Source: Pseudomonas putida (lineage in GTDB: Bacteria; Pseudomonadota; Gammaproteobacteria; Pseudomonadales; Pseudomonadaceae). From it: DNA of 64,000 nt. The position numbers and the translations under genes were made by a program. The stretch covers positions 4,898,001 to 4,962,000 of the forward strand of contig NZ_CP011789.1 in NCBI RefSeq assembly GCF_001636055.1. Direction: 5' to 3'. Shown here one piece after another: positions 44,457 to 53,832 of this stretch. The stretch's first letter is position 1. Every line of letters begins with the position of its first letter. The notes under the pieces were generated by a model, which saw nothing but the letters and a program-made list of their open reading frames with translations, was not told the DNA's origin and searched no databases.

Positions 44457-45014
44457 TCAGACGGCCATCAGGTCCTTTTCCTTGGCTTTGAACGCAGCAT
44501 CGACTTCCGCCACGAACTTGTCGGTCAGCTTCTGGATCTCGTCAGCTGCACGACGTTCTTCGTCTTCGCTGATTTCCTTGTCCTTGGTCAGCTTCTTCAG
44601 ATCAGCCAATGCATCGCGACGCACGTTGCGCACGGCAACCTTGGCGTCCTCGGCAACGCCGCTGGCCTGCTTGGTGTAGCCCTTGCGGGTTTCCTCGGTC
44701 AGGGCCGGCATCGGCACGCGAATGGTGGTACCGGCGCTCGATGGGTTCAGGCCCAGGTCGGAGGTCAGGATGGCCTTCTCGATCGCGGCGCTGAGGTTCT
44801 TGTCGTGGGCGACGATCTTCAGGGTACGAGCGTCCTCGACGGTGATCGCGGCCACCTGGTTCAGCGGCATCTCGCTACCCCAGGCCGGGACTTTGACGCC
44901 ATCCAGGATGCTTGGGTGGGCGCGACCGGTGCGGATCGCTGCCAGGTTGCGGGCCAACGCCTCGAGGGACTTGCCCATGCGCTCCTGCGCGTCTTTCTTG
45001 ATGTCGTTGATCAT
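44457..45014 (-). CDS. frr: Ribosome recycling factor
   Basis: A 185-residue factor that, with EF-G, splits the post-termination ribosome. The two-domain pattern is clear: long helices (for example [20 protein letters not shown]) and the short beta domain with [19 protein letters not shown]. It starts in a 4-nt overlap with the pyrH stop, so it is co-translated with pyrH. Normal length. Confidence 0.97.
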   Translation of the reverse strand: MINDIKKDAQERMGKSLEALARNLAAIRTGRAHPSILDGVKVPAWGSEMPLNQVAAITVEDARTLKIVAHDKNLSAAIEKAILTSDLGLNPSSAGTTIRVPMPALTEETRKGYTKQASGVAEDAKVAVRNVRRDALADLKKLTKDKEISEDEERRAADEIQKLTDKFVAEVDAAFKAKEKDLMAV

Positions 45015-45754
45015 GCTTCGCCTTCCTCGATCAAAGTACCTTCAGCGCCACCCACCACGATGTTCAGCAGGGCGCCAGGCTTGTTCATGTTGAATACCCG
45101 CAATGGCATCTTGTGGTCGCGGCACAGGCAGATTGCGGTCAGGTCCATGACACCGAGCTTGCGATCCAGCACCTCGTCGTAGGTGAGGTGGTCGAACTTC
45201 TCGGCATGCGGGTCCTTGAATGGGTCGGCAGTGTACACACCATCGACCTTGGTCGCCTTCAGCACCACGTCGGCATCGATTTCGATGGCACGCAGGCAGG
45301 CTGCGGAGTCGGTGGTGAAGAACGGATTGCCGGTACCGGCGGAGAAAATTACCACATCCCCGGAGTTGAGGTGGCGAATAGCTTTGCGACGATCGTAATG
45401 ATCGGTGACGCCTACCATGGAGATGGCGGACATGACCAGTGCCGGGATGTTCGAGCGCTCCAGCGCATCGCGCATGGCCAGTGCGTTCATCACGGTGGCC
45501 AGCATACCCATGTGGTCGCCCGTGACGCGGTCCATGCCGGCTGCACTGAGCGCGGCGCCGCGGAACAGGTTACCACCACCGATCACCAGGCCGACCTGGA
45601 CACCGATACCGACCAGCTGGCCGACTTCCAGGGCCATGCGGTCCAGCACCTTCGGGTCGATCCCGAAGTCTTCCGAGCCCATCAGGGCCTCGCCGCTAAG
45701 TTTGAGCAAAATGCGTTTATAGCGAGGTTGGCGACCACTCACCTGCTGAGCCAT
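45011..45754 (-). CDS. pyrH: Uridylate kinase
   Basis: A 247-residue hexameric UMP kinase of the amino-acid kinase family, feeding UTP and CTP synthesis. The ATP site [13 protein letters not shown], the GGGNLFRG glycine loop, [15 protein letters not shown] and the [16 protein letters not shown] motif are intact. ATG 45754 has AGGAGAG 7 nt upstream. It lies about 180 nt after tsf, with a hairpin between, and is coupled to frr. Confidence 0.97.
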   Translation of the reverse strand: MAQQVSGRQPRYKRILLKLSGEALMGSEDFGIDPKVLDRMALEVGQLVGIGVQVGLVIGGGNLFRGAALSAAGMDRVTGDHMGMLATVMNALAMRDALERSNIPALVMSAISMVGVTDHYDRRKAIRHLNSGDVVIFSAGTGNPFFTTDSAACLRAIEIDADVVLKATKVDGVYTADPFKDPHAEKFDHLTYDEVLDRKLGVMDLTAICLCRDHKMPLRVFNMNKPGALLNIVVGGAEGTLIEEGEA

Positions 45755-45879
45755 TGCGAGTCTCTCCTGCGGCGTACTTTTAGAAAATTCCGTGCGGGCT
45801 GTGTGCAGCCTGCTAACTGTAGCGTGGCACTGCTTCAGTGCCAGCGCACAGGGCCAGATAAACCCTTGTGCGCTTTGAC

Positions 45880-45913
45880 AAAGAGGCTGCGCGCGTGAGC
45901 GGGCAGCCTCTTT
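45880..45913 (-). terminator. Hairpin after tsf, probable weak terminator
   Basis: AAAGAGGCTGC and GCAGCCTCTTT form an 11-bp perfect inverted repeat with a 12-nt loop, 21 nt after the tsf stop. The following minus-strand bases (GTCAAAG) lack a T-run beyond the stem's own TTT, so it may attenuate and not fully stop transcription into pyrH. Confidence 0.5.
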
Positions 45914-45934
45914 GGGGCGACAGACGAGTCCGTC

Positions 45935-46798
45935 TTACTGCTTGGCGGCAGCGACCTGGGCGGCAACTTCGGCAGCGAAGTCGTCAACAGGTTTCTCGAT
46001 GCCTTCGCCGACTTTGAAGTAGGTGAAGGAAACGATTTCAGCACCGGCTTTCTTGGCCAGATCGCCGACCTTGACTTCCGGGTTCATGACGAAGGCCTGC
46101 TCTTTCAGCGAGGCTTCTGCCTTGAACTTGGTGATACGGCCGTTGATCATGTTCTCAACGATGTTTTCCGGCTTGCCAGCGATCTTGTCGGCGTTCAGTT
46201 GCAGGAAGACACCCTTCTCGCGCTCGATGGCCTCGGCGGAGATTTCCGACGAATCCAGGAACTCAGGGTTCGAGGCTGCAACGTGCATGGCGATGTTCTT
46301 GGCCAGCTCTACGTCACCGCCTTTCAGAACGACGGCAGCGCCGATCTTGTTGCCGTGCAGGTAGGCACCGACCACGTCGCCTTCGACACGAGCCAGACGA
46401 CGAATGTTGACGTTCTCGCCGCACTTGGCGACCAGAGCTTCACGAGCAGCTTCACGCGAAGCGATCAGCGGAGCGGCATCGGTCAGCTTCTGGGCGAAGG
46501 CTTCTTCCAGGCTTTCGGCGACGAAGTTCTTGAAGTCGTCTTGCAGGGCCAGGAAGTCGGTCTGCGAGTTCACTTCCAGCAGAACGGCGACCTTACCGTC
46601 GGTCTTGACGGCGATAGCGCCTTCAGCGGCAACGTTGCCAGCCTTCTTGGCGGCCTTGATGGCGCCCGAGGCACGCATGTCGTCAATGGCTTTCTCGATG
46701 TCGCCGCCGGCCTTTTCCAGGGCCTTTTTGCAATCCATCATGCCTTCGCCGGTACGCTCGCGCAGTTCTTTGACCAGCGCTGCAGTAATTGCTGCCAT
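45935..46798 (-). CDS. tsf: Elongation factor Ts
   Basis: A 287-residue nucleotide exchange factor for EF-Tu. The N-terminal UBA-like domain (ITAALVKELRERTGEGMMDC) and the TDF motif (EVNSQTDFLA, about residues 75-84), which contacts EF-Tu, are present; two core subdomains and the coiled-coil/C-terminal module complete it. It is the second gene after rpsB, with a strong terminator between the two, so its level may be set below rpsB. Confidence 0.98.
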   Translation of the reverse strand: MAAITAALVKELRERTGEGMMDCKKALEKAGGDIEKAIDDMRASGAIKAAKKAGNVAAEGAIAVKTDGKVAVLLEVNSQTDFLALQDDFKNFVAESLEEAFAQKLTDAAPLIASREAAREALVAKCGENVNIRRLARVEGDVVGAYLHGNKIGAAVVLKGGDVELAKNIAMHVAASNPEFLDSSEISAEAIEREKGVFLQLNADKIAGKPENIVENMINGRITKFKAEASLKEQAFVMNPEVKVGDLAKKAGAEIVSFTYFKVGEGIEKPVDDFAAEVAAQVAAAKQ

Positions 46799-46929
46799 TT
46801 CAAAATCCTCTTGGAAAGTTTTTCAACCATTCCACCCGTTCATCACGGGCGTTCAATTCTGGAAATCCACTGTCTTCACACCAGCGTCACACATGATGCG
46901 GCGTGCTTGCTGACAAGAGGATTTCAGGT

Positions 46930-46957
46930 GGCAAAAAGGGGGCCAAGCCCCCTTTTC
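46930..46957 (-). terminator. Terminator between rpsB and tsf
   Basis: A 10-bp perfect stem, AAAAGGGGGC / GCCCCCTTTT, with a 3-nt loop and a five-T run on the minus strand, lies about 28 nt after the rpsB stop. It resembles the known attenuator between rpsB and tsf in other bacteria. Confidence 0.85.
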
Positions 46958-46984
46958 GCGTGCCAAGTAGACGCCAGGCGTCAA

Positions 46985-47722
46985 TTACTCAGCAGCTGGT
47001 GCCGCCGCTTCTTCAGCGTAGACTTCGGTACCGCCGGCAACGTTGTTGCGACCGCGGATGACGGCGTCAGCCATCGAAGTCATGTACAGCTCGATGGCGC
47101 GGATTGCGTCGTCGTTGCCTGGGATCACGAAGTCAACGCCTTCAGGGCTGCTGTTGGTATCGACAACGCCGATGACCGGGATGCCCAGCTTGTTGGCTTC
47201 GGTGATTGCAATGCGCTCGTGATCGACGTCGATGACGAACAGAGCATCAGGCAGACCGCCCATGTCCTTGATACCACCCAGGCTGCGATCCAGTTTTTCC
47301 AGGTCGCGCGAGCGCATCAGGGCTTCTTTCTTGGTCAGCTTGGCGAAGGTGCCATCTTCGGCCTGGGTTTCCAGGTCGCGCAGACGCTTGATCGAAGCAC
47401 GGATGGTCTTGTAGTTGGTCAGCATGCCGCCCAACCAGCGGTGATCAACGTATGGCGAACCGCAACGAGCAGCTTGCTCGGCGACCAGTTTGCCAGCGGA
47501 ACGCTTGGTGCCGACGAACAGGATCTTGTTCTTGCCCTGGGCCAGGCGCTCTACGAACGACAGAGCGTCGTTGAACATCGGCAGGGTTTTTTCCAGGTTG
47601 ATGATGTGGATCTTGTTGCGCGCACCGAAAATGTACTTGCCCATTTTCGGGTTCCAGTAACGGGTCTGGTGGCCGAAGTGCACACCGGCCTTCAGCATAT
47701 CGCGCATGTTGACTTGGGACAT
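46985..47722 (-). CDS. rpsB: 30S ribosomal protein S2
   Basis: A 245-residue small-subunit protein. The N-terminus [20 protein letters not shown] and the core signatures ([20 protein letters not shown], and [20 protein letters not shown]) are complete; the C-terminus has an Ala/Glu-rich tail. ATG 47722 is chosen over an in-frame upstream start at 47899 that would lie in the promoter. Its mRNA leader of ~135 nt includes the palindrome CGTGTCGACACG (47808-47819), a possible place for feedback by S2. Confidence 0.98.
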   Translation of the reverse strand: MSQVNMRDMLKAGVHFGHQTRYWNPKMGKYIFGARNKIHIINLEKTLPMFNDALSFVERLAQGKNKILFVGTKRSAGKLVAEQAARCGSPYVDHRWLGGMLTNYKTIRASIKRLRDLETQAEDGTFAKLTKKEALMRSRDLEKLDRSLGGIKDMGGLPDALFVIDVDHERIAITEANKLGIPVIGVVDTNSSPEGVDFVIPGNDDAIRAIELYMTSMADAVIRGRNNVAGGTEVYAEEAAAPAAE

Positions 47723-47863
47723 GATAGTTCCTTGATAAGTCGGGTTGGGCCTCCACGTATCCCAATGACCAACCCATGGATCCGAAGATCCCGGGCACCC
47801 AGGCCATCGTGTCGACACGTGTGTGGGTTTGAGCTGACGGGGACCTCCCCGAAAGCGGCGCAT

Positions 47864-47892
47864 TTTATACCACAGACAGAAGACGAACGGAA
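47864..47892 (-). promoter_or_regulatory. rpsB promoter
   Basis: On the minus strand TTCCGT (47887-47892) and TATAAA (47864-47869) are spaced by 17 nt; the -10 is strong and the -35 weak. A GC-rich GGGGAGGTCCCC hairpin-like element follows at the transcript start. The 344-nt gap 47723-48066 between the divergent rpsB and map otherwise holds only leader sequence and the map promoter. Confidence 0.6.
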
Positions 47893-48010
47893 CCCGCAAG
47901 GTGCTTCATCCGTCAGCGGCTTTTGCAGCGGTTCGACAATCGCGCCAGAATGCCTCACATAGACCACCGGATCCGCGGTTTTCTCCCCACAGAACGACGC
48001 CCTGCTCTGT

Positions 48011-48016
48011 TAGAAT
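48011..48016 (+). promoter_or_regulatory. Candidate map -10 element
   Basis: TAGAAT in the context GTTAGAATCCGGCC lies about 51 nt before the map start codon, similar to the element before fdxA. No clear -35 was found. Confidence 0.4.
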
Positions 48017-48066
48017 CCGGCCTTTCCCGTTTGTTGCGCGCCGCCCGGCGCCGTAGAGAGCCTGTA

Positions 48067-48849
48067 ATGACCGTCACCATCAAGACCGCAGAAGACATCG
48101 AGAAGATGCGCATCGCCGGCCGCCTGGCCGCCGAAGTCCTCGAAATGATCGAAGAGCACGTCAAGCCTGGCGTGACCACCGAGGAACTCGACCGCCTGTG
48201 CCACGACTACATCGTCAACGTCCAGCAGGCGATCCCGGCACCGCTCAACTACAAAGGCTTCCCCAAGTCGATCTGCACCTCGATCAACCATGTGGTCTGC
48301 CACGGCATTCCCAACGAGAAACCGCTCAAGGATGGCGACACCATCAACATCGACGTGACCGTGATCAAGGATGGCTACCACGGCGACACCAGCCGCATGT
48401 TCCATGTCGGCACCGTCGCGCCCTGGGCCGAACGCCTGTCCAAAGTCACGCAAGAGTGCCTGTACAAGGCCATCGAGCTCATCAAGCCTGGCTGCCGCCT
48501 GGGCGACATTGGCGAAGTGATCCAGAAACACGCCGAAAAGAACGGCTTCTCGGTGGTTCGCGAGTTCTGCGGCCATGGCATCGGCAAGGTCTTCCATGAA
48601 GAACCCCAGATCCTCCACTACGGCAAGGCCGGCACCGGCATGGAACTGAAAGAAGGCATGACCTTCACCATCGAGCCCATGATCAACCAGGGCAAGGCCG
48701 ACACCAAGGTGCTGGGCGATGGCTGGACCGCCATCACCAAGGATCGCAAGCTCTCGGCACAGTGGGAACATACGCTGGTGGTCACCGCCACGGGTTATGA
48801 AATCTTCACCCTGCGCAAAGACGACACCATTCCCCGTACCTCGGCGTAA
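48067..48849 (+). CDS. map: Type I methionine aminopeptidase
   Basis: A 260-residue metallopeptidase that removes the initiator Met from new proteins. The metal ligands lie in [19 protein letters not shown] (two Asp), [16 protein letters not shown] (His) and FTIEPMIN (Glu), with a last Glu in [11 protein letters not shown] 48067 gives the normal N-terminus ([17 protein letters not shown]); an in-frame ATG at 47923 lies upstream of the promoter element. Divergent from rpsB, as in many proteobacteria, and followed by glnD at 22 nt. Confidence 0.97.
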   Translation: MTVTIKTAEDIEKMRIAGRLAAEVLEMIEEHVKPGVTTEELDRLCHDYIVNVQQAIPAPLNYKGFPKSICTSINHVVCHGIPNEKPLKDGDTINIDVTVIKDGYHGDTSRMFHVGTVAPWAERLSKVTQECLYKAIELIKPGCRLGDIGEVIQKHAEKNGFSVVREFCGHGIGKVFHEEPQILHYGKAGTGMELKEGMTFTIEPMINQGKADTKVLGDGWTAITKDRKLSAQWEHTLVVTATGYEIFTLRKDDTIPRTSA

Positions 48850-48871
48850 TTCAACTCAGGAAGGCGACTCG

Positions 48872-51571
48872 ATGCCCCAGGTGGATCCAGAGCTGTTCGA
48901 CCGTGGCCAGTTCCAGGCGGAACTGGCGCTCAAGGCAAGCCCCATCCCCGCCTTCAAGAAGGCTCTGCGCCAGGCAGCAGACGTCTTCGACAGACGCTTT
49001 CGCGAGGGTGTCGAGATCCGGAGCTTGATCGAGGACCGCGCCTGGTTCGTCGACAATATCCTGCAGCAGGCCTGGAACCAGTTCGACTGGGGCAATCCGG
49101 ACGGCATTGCCCTGGTCGCGGTCGGCGGCTATGGCCGCGGCGAGCTGCACCCCTGGTCGGACATCGACCTGCTGATCCTGCTCGACCAGGCGGAACACGA
49201 GCAGTATCGCGACGCCATCGAGCGCTTCCTGACACTGCTGTGGGACATCGGCCTGGAGGTCGGTCAGAGCGTGCGCACGGTCGAGGAATGCGCCGAGCAG
49301 GCGCGCGCCGACCTGACAGTGATCACCAACCTGATGGAAAGCCGCACCGTCGCCGGCCCCGAGACGCTGCGCGAGCGCATGCTGGAAGTCACCAGCACTG
49401 CGCACATGTGGCCGAGCAAGGAGTTCTTCCTGGCCAAGCGCGCCGAGCTCAAGGCACGGCACCACAAGTACAACGACACCGAGTACAACCTGGAGCCCAA
49501 CGTCAAAGGTTCGCCAGGCGGCCTGCGCGACATCCAGACCGTACTCTGGGTTGCCCGTCGCCAGTACGGCACCCTCAACCTGCACGCACTGGCCGGTGAA
49601 GGTTTTCTGCTGGAAAGCGAGAACGACCTGCTGGCCTCCTCGCAGGCCTTCCTCTGGCGCGTGCGCTACGCCTTGCACATGCTTGCCGGACGTGCCGAAG
49701 ACCGCCTGCTGTTCGATCACCAGCGCAGCATCGCGGCGCTGCTCGGCTACAGCGACGAGAACCCCAAGCGCGCCATCGAGCAGTTCATGCAGCAGTACTA
49801 TCGGGTGGTGATGAGCATCAGCCAGTTGTGCGACCTGATCATCCAGCACTTCGAGGAAGTGATCCTCGCTGACGACAACGGCAGCACCCAACCGCTGAAC
49901 ACGCGCTTTCGCCTGCATGATGGCTATATAGAAGCGGTCAATCCGAACGTCTTCAAGCGCACCCCGTTCGCCATGCTGGAGATCTTCGTGCTGATGGCCC
50001 AGCATCCGGAGATCAAGGGCGTACGCGCCGATACCGTACGCCTTCTGCGCGAACATCGGCACCTGATCGACGACAAGTTCCGCAACGACATCCGCAATAC
50101 CAGTCTGTTCATCGAGCTGTTCAAGTGCGAGATCGGCATCCACCGCAACCTGCGGCGCATGAACCGCTATGGCATCCTCGGTCGCTACCTGCCGGAATTC
50201 GGCCTGATCGTCGGACAGATGCAGCACGACCTGTTCCACATCTATACGGTCGATGCGCACACGCTCAACCTCATCAAGCACCTGCGCAAATTGCAGTACA
50301 CCCCGGTGTCGGAGAAATTCCCGCTGGCCAGCAAGCTCATGGGACGCCTGCCCAAGCCTGAGCTGATCTACCTCGCCGGCCTCTATCACGATATCGGCAA
50401 GGGTCGCCAGGGCGATCACTCCGAGCTCGGCGCGGTGGACGCGCAAGCCTTCTGCGAGCGCCACCAGTTGCCGGCCTGGGACTCGCGCCTGATTGCCTGG
50501 CTGGTGCAGAGCCACCTGGCGATGTCCACCACGGCCCAGCGCAAGGACCTCTCCGACCCACAGGTGATCAACGATTTTGCACTGTTCGTCGGCGACGAAA
50601 CCCGCCTGGACTACCTCTACGTGCTGACCGTGGCCGACATCAACGCCACCAACCCCAGCCTGTGGAACTCCTGGCGCGCCAGCCTGCTGCGCCAGCTCTA
50701 CACCGAAACCAAGCGCGCGCTGCGCCGGGGCCTCGAAAACCCGCTGGACCGTGAAGAACAGATCCGCCAGACCCAGAGCGCGGCGCTGGACATTCTCGTG
50801 CGCGAAGGCACCGACCCGGACGATGTAGAGCAACTCTGGTCGCAGCTGGGCGACGACTATTTCCTCAAGCACACCGCAGCGGACGTGGCCTGGCACAGCG
50901 ATGCAATACTTCAGCAGCCGGCCGATGGCGGTCCGCTGGTGCTGATCAAGGAAACCACCCAGCGCGAGTTCGAAGGCGGCACGCAGATCTTCATCTACGC
51001 GCCCGACCAGCACGATTTCTTCGCCGTGACCGTGGCGGCGATGTCGCAGCTCAACCTGAACATCCATGACGCCCGCATCATTACCTCCAGCAGCCAGTTC
51101 ACCCTCGACACCTACATCGTGCTCGACAACGACGGCGGCTCGATCGGTGACAACCCGCAGCGGGTCAAGCAGATACGCGAAGGGCTGACCGAGGCACTGC
51201 GCAATCCCGAGGATTACCCGACCATCATCCAGCGACGCGTGCCGCGCCAGCTCAAGCACTTCAACTTCGCGCCGCAGGTGACCATCCTCAACGACGCCCA
51301 GCGCCCGGTGACCATCCTCGAGATCACGGCCCCCGACCGGCCCGGCCTGCTGGCGCGCCTGGGACGGATCTTCCTGGAGTTCGACCTGTCGCTGCAGAAC
51401 GCCAAGATCGCCACCCTCGGCGAGCGCGTGGAAGACGTGTTCTTCATCACCGATGCCGACAACCAGCCGCTCTCCGACCCGCAACTGTGCAGCCGTCTGC
51501 AGGAAGCCATCGTCGAACAGTTGCAGGCCGGCCAGTCCAGCGATACCAGCCCCACCCGCGTGACCTTCTGA
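48872..51571 (+). CDS. glnD: Bifunctional PII uridylyltransferase / uridylyl-removing enzyme
   Basis: An 899-residue nitrogen sensor that uridylylates PII when glutamine is low and removes UMP when it is high. The nucleotidyltransferase motif [17 protein letters not shown] (about residues 85-101) and the HD hydrolase motif [17 protein letters not shown] (about 504-520) are intact; two ACT domains for glutamine sensing lie at about 705-785 and 815-890. ATG 48872 has AGGAAGG 7 nt upstream. It is downstream of map and just before dapC, probably one transcript. Confidence 0.98.
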   Translation: MPQVDPELFDRGQFQAELALKASPIPAFKKALRQAADVFDRRFREGVEIRSLIEDRAWFVDNILQQAWNQFDWGNPDGIALVAVGGYGRGELHPWSDIDLLILLDQAEHEQYRDAIERFLTLLWDIGLEVGQSVRTVEECAEQARADLTVITNLMESRTVAGPETLRERMLEVTSTAHMWPSKEFFLAKRAELKARHHKYNDTEYNLEPNVKGSPGGLRDIQTVLWVARRQYGTLNLHALAGEGFLLESENDLLASSQAFLWRVRYALHMLAGRAEDRLLFDHQRSIAALLGYSDENPKRAIEQFMQQYYRVVMSISQLCDLIIQHFEEVILADDNGSTQPLNTRFRLHDGYIEAVNPNVFKRTPFAMLEIFVLMAQHPEIKGVRADTVRLLREHRHLIDDKFRNDIRNTSLFIELFKCEIGIHRNLRRMNRYGILGRYLPEFGLIVGQMQHDLFHIYTVDAHTLNLIKHLRKLQYTPVSEKFPLASKLMGRLPKPELIYLAGLYHDIGKGRQGDHSELGAVDAQAFCERHQLPAWDSRLIAWLVQSHLAMSTTAQRKDLSDPQVINDFALFVGDETRLDYLYVLTVADINATNPSLWNSWRASLLRQLYTETKRALRRGLENPLDREEQIRQTQSAALDILVREGTDPDDVEQLWSQLGDDYFLKHTAADVAWHSDAILQQPADGGPLVLIKETTQREFEGGTQIFIYAPDQHDFFAVTVAAMSQLNLNIHDARIITSSSQFTLDTYIVLDNDGGSIGDNPQRVKQIREGLTEALRNPEDYPTIIQRRVPRQLKHFNFAPQVTILNDAQRPVTILEITAPDRPGLLARLGRIFLEFDLSLQNAKIATLGERVEDVFFITDADNQPLSDPQLCSRLQEAIVEQLQAGQSSDTSPTRVTF

Positions 51572-51592
51572 CGATTACGAGACCTTGCGCCG

Positions 51593-52789
51593 ATGAACCA
51601 TGCCTTGACCCAGCTTCAGCCCTACCCCTTCGAAAAGCTCCGCGCCCTGCTCGGCAGCGTGAAGCCTGCCGCGGACAAACGCGCCATTGCCCTGTCGATC
51701 GGTGAGCCGAAGCACGAATCCCCGGCGTTCGTCGCCAAGGCCCTGGCCGACAACCTCGACAAATTGGCGGTCTACCCCAGCACACTCGGCCTGCCGGCCC
51801 TGCGCCAGGCCATCGGTCAGTGGTGCGAGCGCCGCTTCGGCGTACCCGCCGGCTGGCTCGATGCCGACCAGCACATCCTGCCGGTCAACGGCACCCGCGA
51901 AGCGCTGTTCGCCTTCACTCAAACAGTGGTCAACCGCGCCGATGACGGCCTGGTCGTCAGCCCCAACCCGTTCTACCAGATCTACGAGGGCGCGGCGCTG
52001 CTGGCCGGCGCCACCCCGCACTACCTGCCATGCCTGGAAAGCAACGGTTTCAATCCGGATTTCGACGCGGTACCTGCCGAGATCTGGAAACGTTGCCAGA
52101 TCCTGTTCCTGTGCTCCCCAGGCAACCCCACTGGCGCGCTGGTGCCGATGGACACCCTGAAAAAACTGATCGCCCTGGCCGACGAGCACGATTTCGTGAT
52201 CGCCGCCGACGAGTGCTACAGCGAGCTGTACTTCGACGAAGACGCCCCGCCGCCTGGCCTGCTGAGTGCCTGCGCCGAACTCGGCCGCAGCGATTTTGCG
52301 CGCTGCGTGGTGTTCCACAGCCTGTCCAAGCGCTCCAACCTGCCTGGCCTGCGCTCGGGCTTCGTCGCGGGCGACGCCAGGATCATCAAGCCATTCCTGC
52401 TGTACCGCACCTACCACGGTTGCGCCATGCCGGTGCAGACGCAACTGGCCAGCGTGGCCGCCTGGCAGGACGAGGCCCATGTGCGGGCGAACCGCGATCA
52501 GTACCGCGCCAAATATGACGCCGTGCTCGAGATCCTGCAGCCAGTGATGGATGTACAGCGCCCGGACGGCAGCTTCTACCTGTGGGCCAAGGTGCCGGGT
52601 AGCGACGCCGACTTTACCCGCGACCTGTTCGAGGCCGAGCATGTGACCGTGGTGCCTGGCTCGTACCTGTCGCGTGAAGTGGATGGCGTCAATCCCGGAG
52701 CAGGACGCGTGCGCATGGCGCTGGTTGCGCCGCTGGCCGAGTGTATCGAGGCGGCCGAAAGGATTCGCGGGTTTCTCGCAGGGCGCTGA
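51593..52789 (+). CDS. dapC: Succinyldiaminopimelate transaminase
   Basis: A 398-residue PLP enzyme of the class I/II aminotransferase family that converts N-succinyl-2-amino-6-ketopimelate to N-succinyl-LL-diaminopimelate in lysine and peptidoglycan synthesis. The PLP lysine is Lys246 in SLSKRSNLPGLRSG; CSPGNPTG and ADECYSELY are the other cofactor motifs. It is assigned to DapC and not to a general transaminase by its place behind glnD, conserved in Pseudomonas, and by dapD and dapE being nearby. It starts 22 nt after glnD. Confidence 0.93.
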   Translation: MNHALTQLQPYPFEKLRALLGSVKPAADKRAIALSIGEPKHESPAFVAKALADNLDKLAVYPSTLGLPALRQAIGQWCERRFGVPAGWLDADQHILPVNGTREALFAFTQTVVNRADDGLVVSPNPFYQIYEGAALLAGATPHYLPCLESNGFNPDFDAVPAEIWKRCQILFLCSPGNPTGALVPMDTLKKLIALADEHDFVIAADECYSELYFDEDAPPPGLLSACAELGRSDFARCVVFHSLSKRSNLPGLRSGFVAGDARIIKPFLLYRTYHGCAMPVQTQLASVAAWQDEAHVRANRDQYRAKYDAVLEILQPVMDVQRPDGSFYLWAKVPGSDADFTRDLFEAEHVTVVPGSYLSREVDGVNPGAGRVRMALVAPLAECIEAAERIRGFLAGR

Positions 52790-52800
52790 AATGCCCCTCG

Positions 52801-52832
52801 CCTCGGGGCTGGCGTCGATGTCAGCCCCGAGG
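52801..52832. repeat. Perfect 11-bp hairpin after dapC
   Basis: CCTCGGGGCTG and CAGCCCCGAGG pair with a 10-nt loop, 12 nt after the dapC stop. No T-run follows, so it may protect the 3' end of the mRNA or aid Rho-dependent ending. The rest of the 303-nt gap (to 53092) has no gene; a TTGACA at 52959-52964 lacks a matching -10. Confidence 0.5.
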
Positions 52833-53092
52833 CAACTATCTACCGCCCCCTCGCCCCTGCACTGGCACATTGTTCGCTCCCGACCAAGGGGCTGAGCGAT
52901 ATCCTGAGGGCCGCCTGCCAAGGGCTGGAGCATGCAAATCTCGAGTTCGGTCATGGCCTTGACATGATCATGAGCATCAGCACCCGGGGGCGGTGATGCC
53001 TGAACGCGCGTCACCACACAGACTTATGTAATGCCACGTAGCTTGATCCGTCGCAGATCATCCTGAGCTCCAAGCACACCAGGAGCGCTCCT

Positions 53093-53830
53093 ATGCATAC
53101 ACCCTTCCCACCCCGCTGCCGTCACCGCACCGATCAGCAGCTTTCCCATGATCTGGCCGTTACCGAGAACCCCCGCAACAGGGGCCAGAGCAACGGCGGT
53201 CGAAACAAGCGCGGACTGATCCAGACCGGCCGACTATGGACACCCGGTCGTACTTTGTGGGTCTCGTTTCTCGGTGCTCCGGACAGAAAGCTCAAGATGT
53301 CGATCTTCGAACTGGCTTGCCAGTGGGTGGAACTTTCCGACGCCAACCTGACGCTTGATCTATCAGAGGATGATGACAAACATGCCCAGATCAGGATCCT
53401 CACAGGCAAGCATGCAGAGCACAACGAATCAGACATCGGCACCGATGCACTGGCTTATGAAGACGACACCATGGCGCTGAATGTCATACCGGGGGATGAA
53501 ACATTCGAATCCACCGTGTTACACGAGTTCGGCCATGCGCTGGGGTTCGAACATGAACATCTGCACCCCGATGCCAGCATCCCCTGGAACGAGCCGTTGC
53601 TAATCGAAGCTCACAAGCGTGCGGCTGGCTGGTCAGAGCAAGACGTCAGGGAGCAATACCTGAACAAACGGCCCGACAGCGGACTGATCAAAACCCAGTA
53701 CGATCCGCTATCCATAATGCATTACCCGATTGCGGCCTGGATGACCTTGGATAATTCCGAGATAGGCCAGAACACAGAGCTCAGTGCGAAAGACATCGAC
53801 CTGATGCGCCTGGCCTACCCGCACGACTGA
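53093..53830 (+). CDS. Astacin/matrixin-like zinc metalloprotease
   Basis: A 245-residue metzincin protease. The zinc site is HEFGHALGFEH at residues 144-154 (ligands His144, His148, His154; base Glu145), followed by EHLHPD in astacin style, and the Met-turn SIMHYP has Met209. The N-terminal ~60 residues are basic and polar with no signal peptide or membrane span, so it is either cytosolic or exported by another route. ATG 53093 has AGGAG 7 nt upstream. It stands alone between dapC and the antiporter, is not a housekeeping gene, and has a somewhat more AT-rich composition than its neighbours. The target is unknown. Confidence 0.82.
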   Translation: MHTPFPPRCRHRTDQQLSHDLAVTENPRNRGQSNGGRNKRGLIQTGRLWTPGRTLWVSFLGAPDRKLKMSIFELACQWVELSDANLTLDLSEDDDKHAQIRILTGKHAEHNESDIGTDALAYEDDTMALNVIPGDETFESTVLHEFGHALGFEHEHLHPDASIPWNEPLLIEAHKRAAGWSEQDVREQYLNKRPDSGLIKTQYDPLSIMHYPIAAWMTLDNSEIGQNTELSAKDIDLMRLAYPHD

Positions 53831-53832
53831 CG

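Noticed and set aside
48851..51484. 877-codon minus-strand frame opposite glnD
   Set aside because: Shadow of glnD; the glnD motifs are all on the plus strand.
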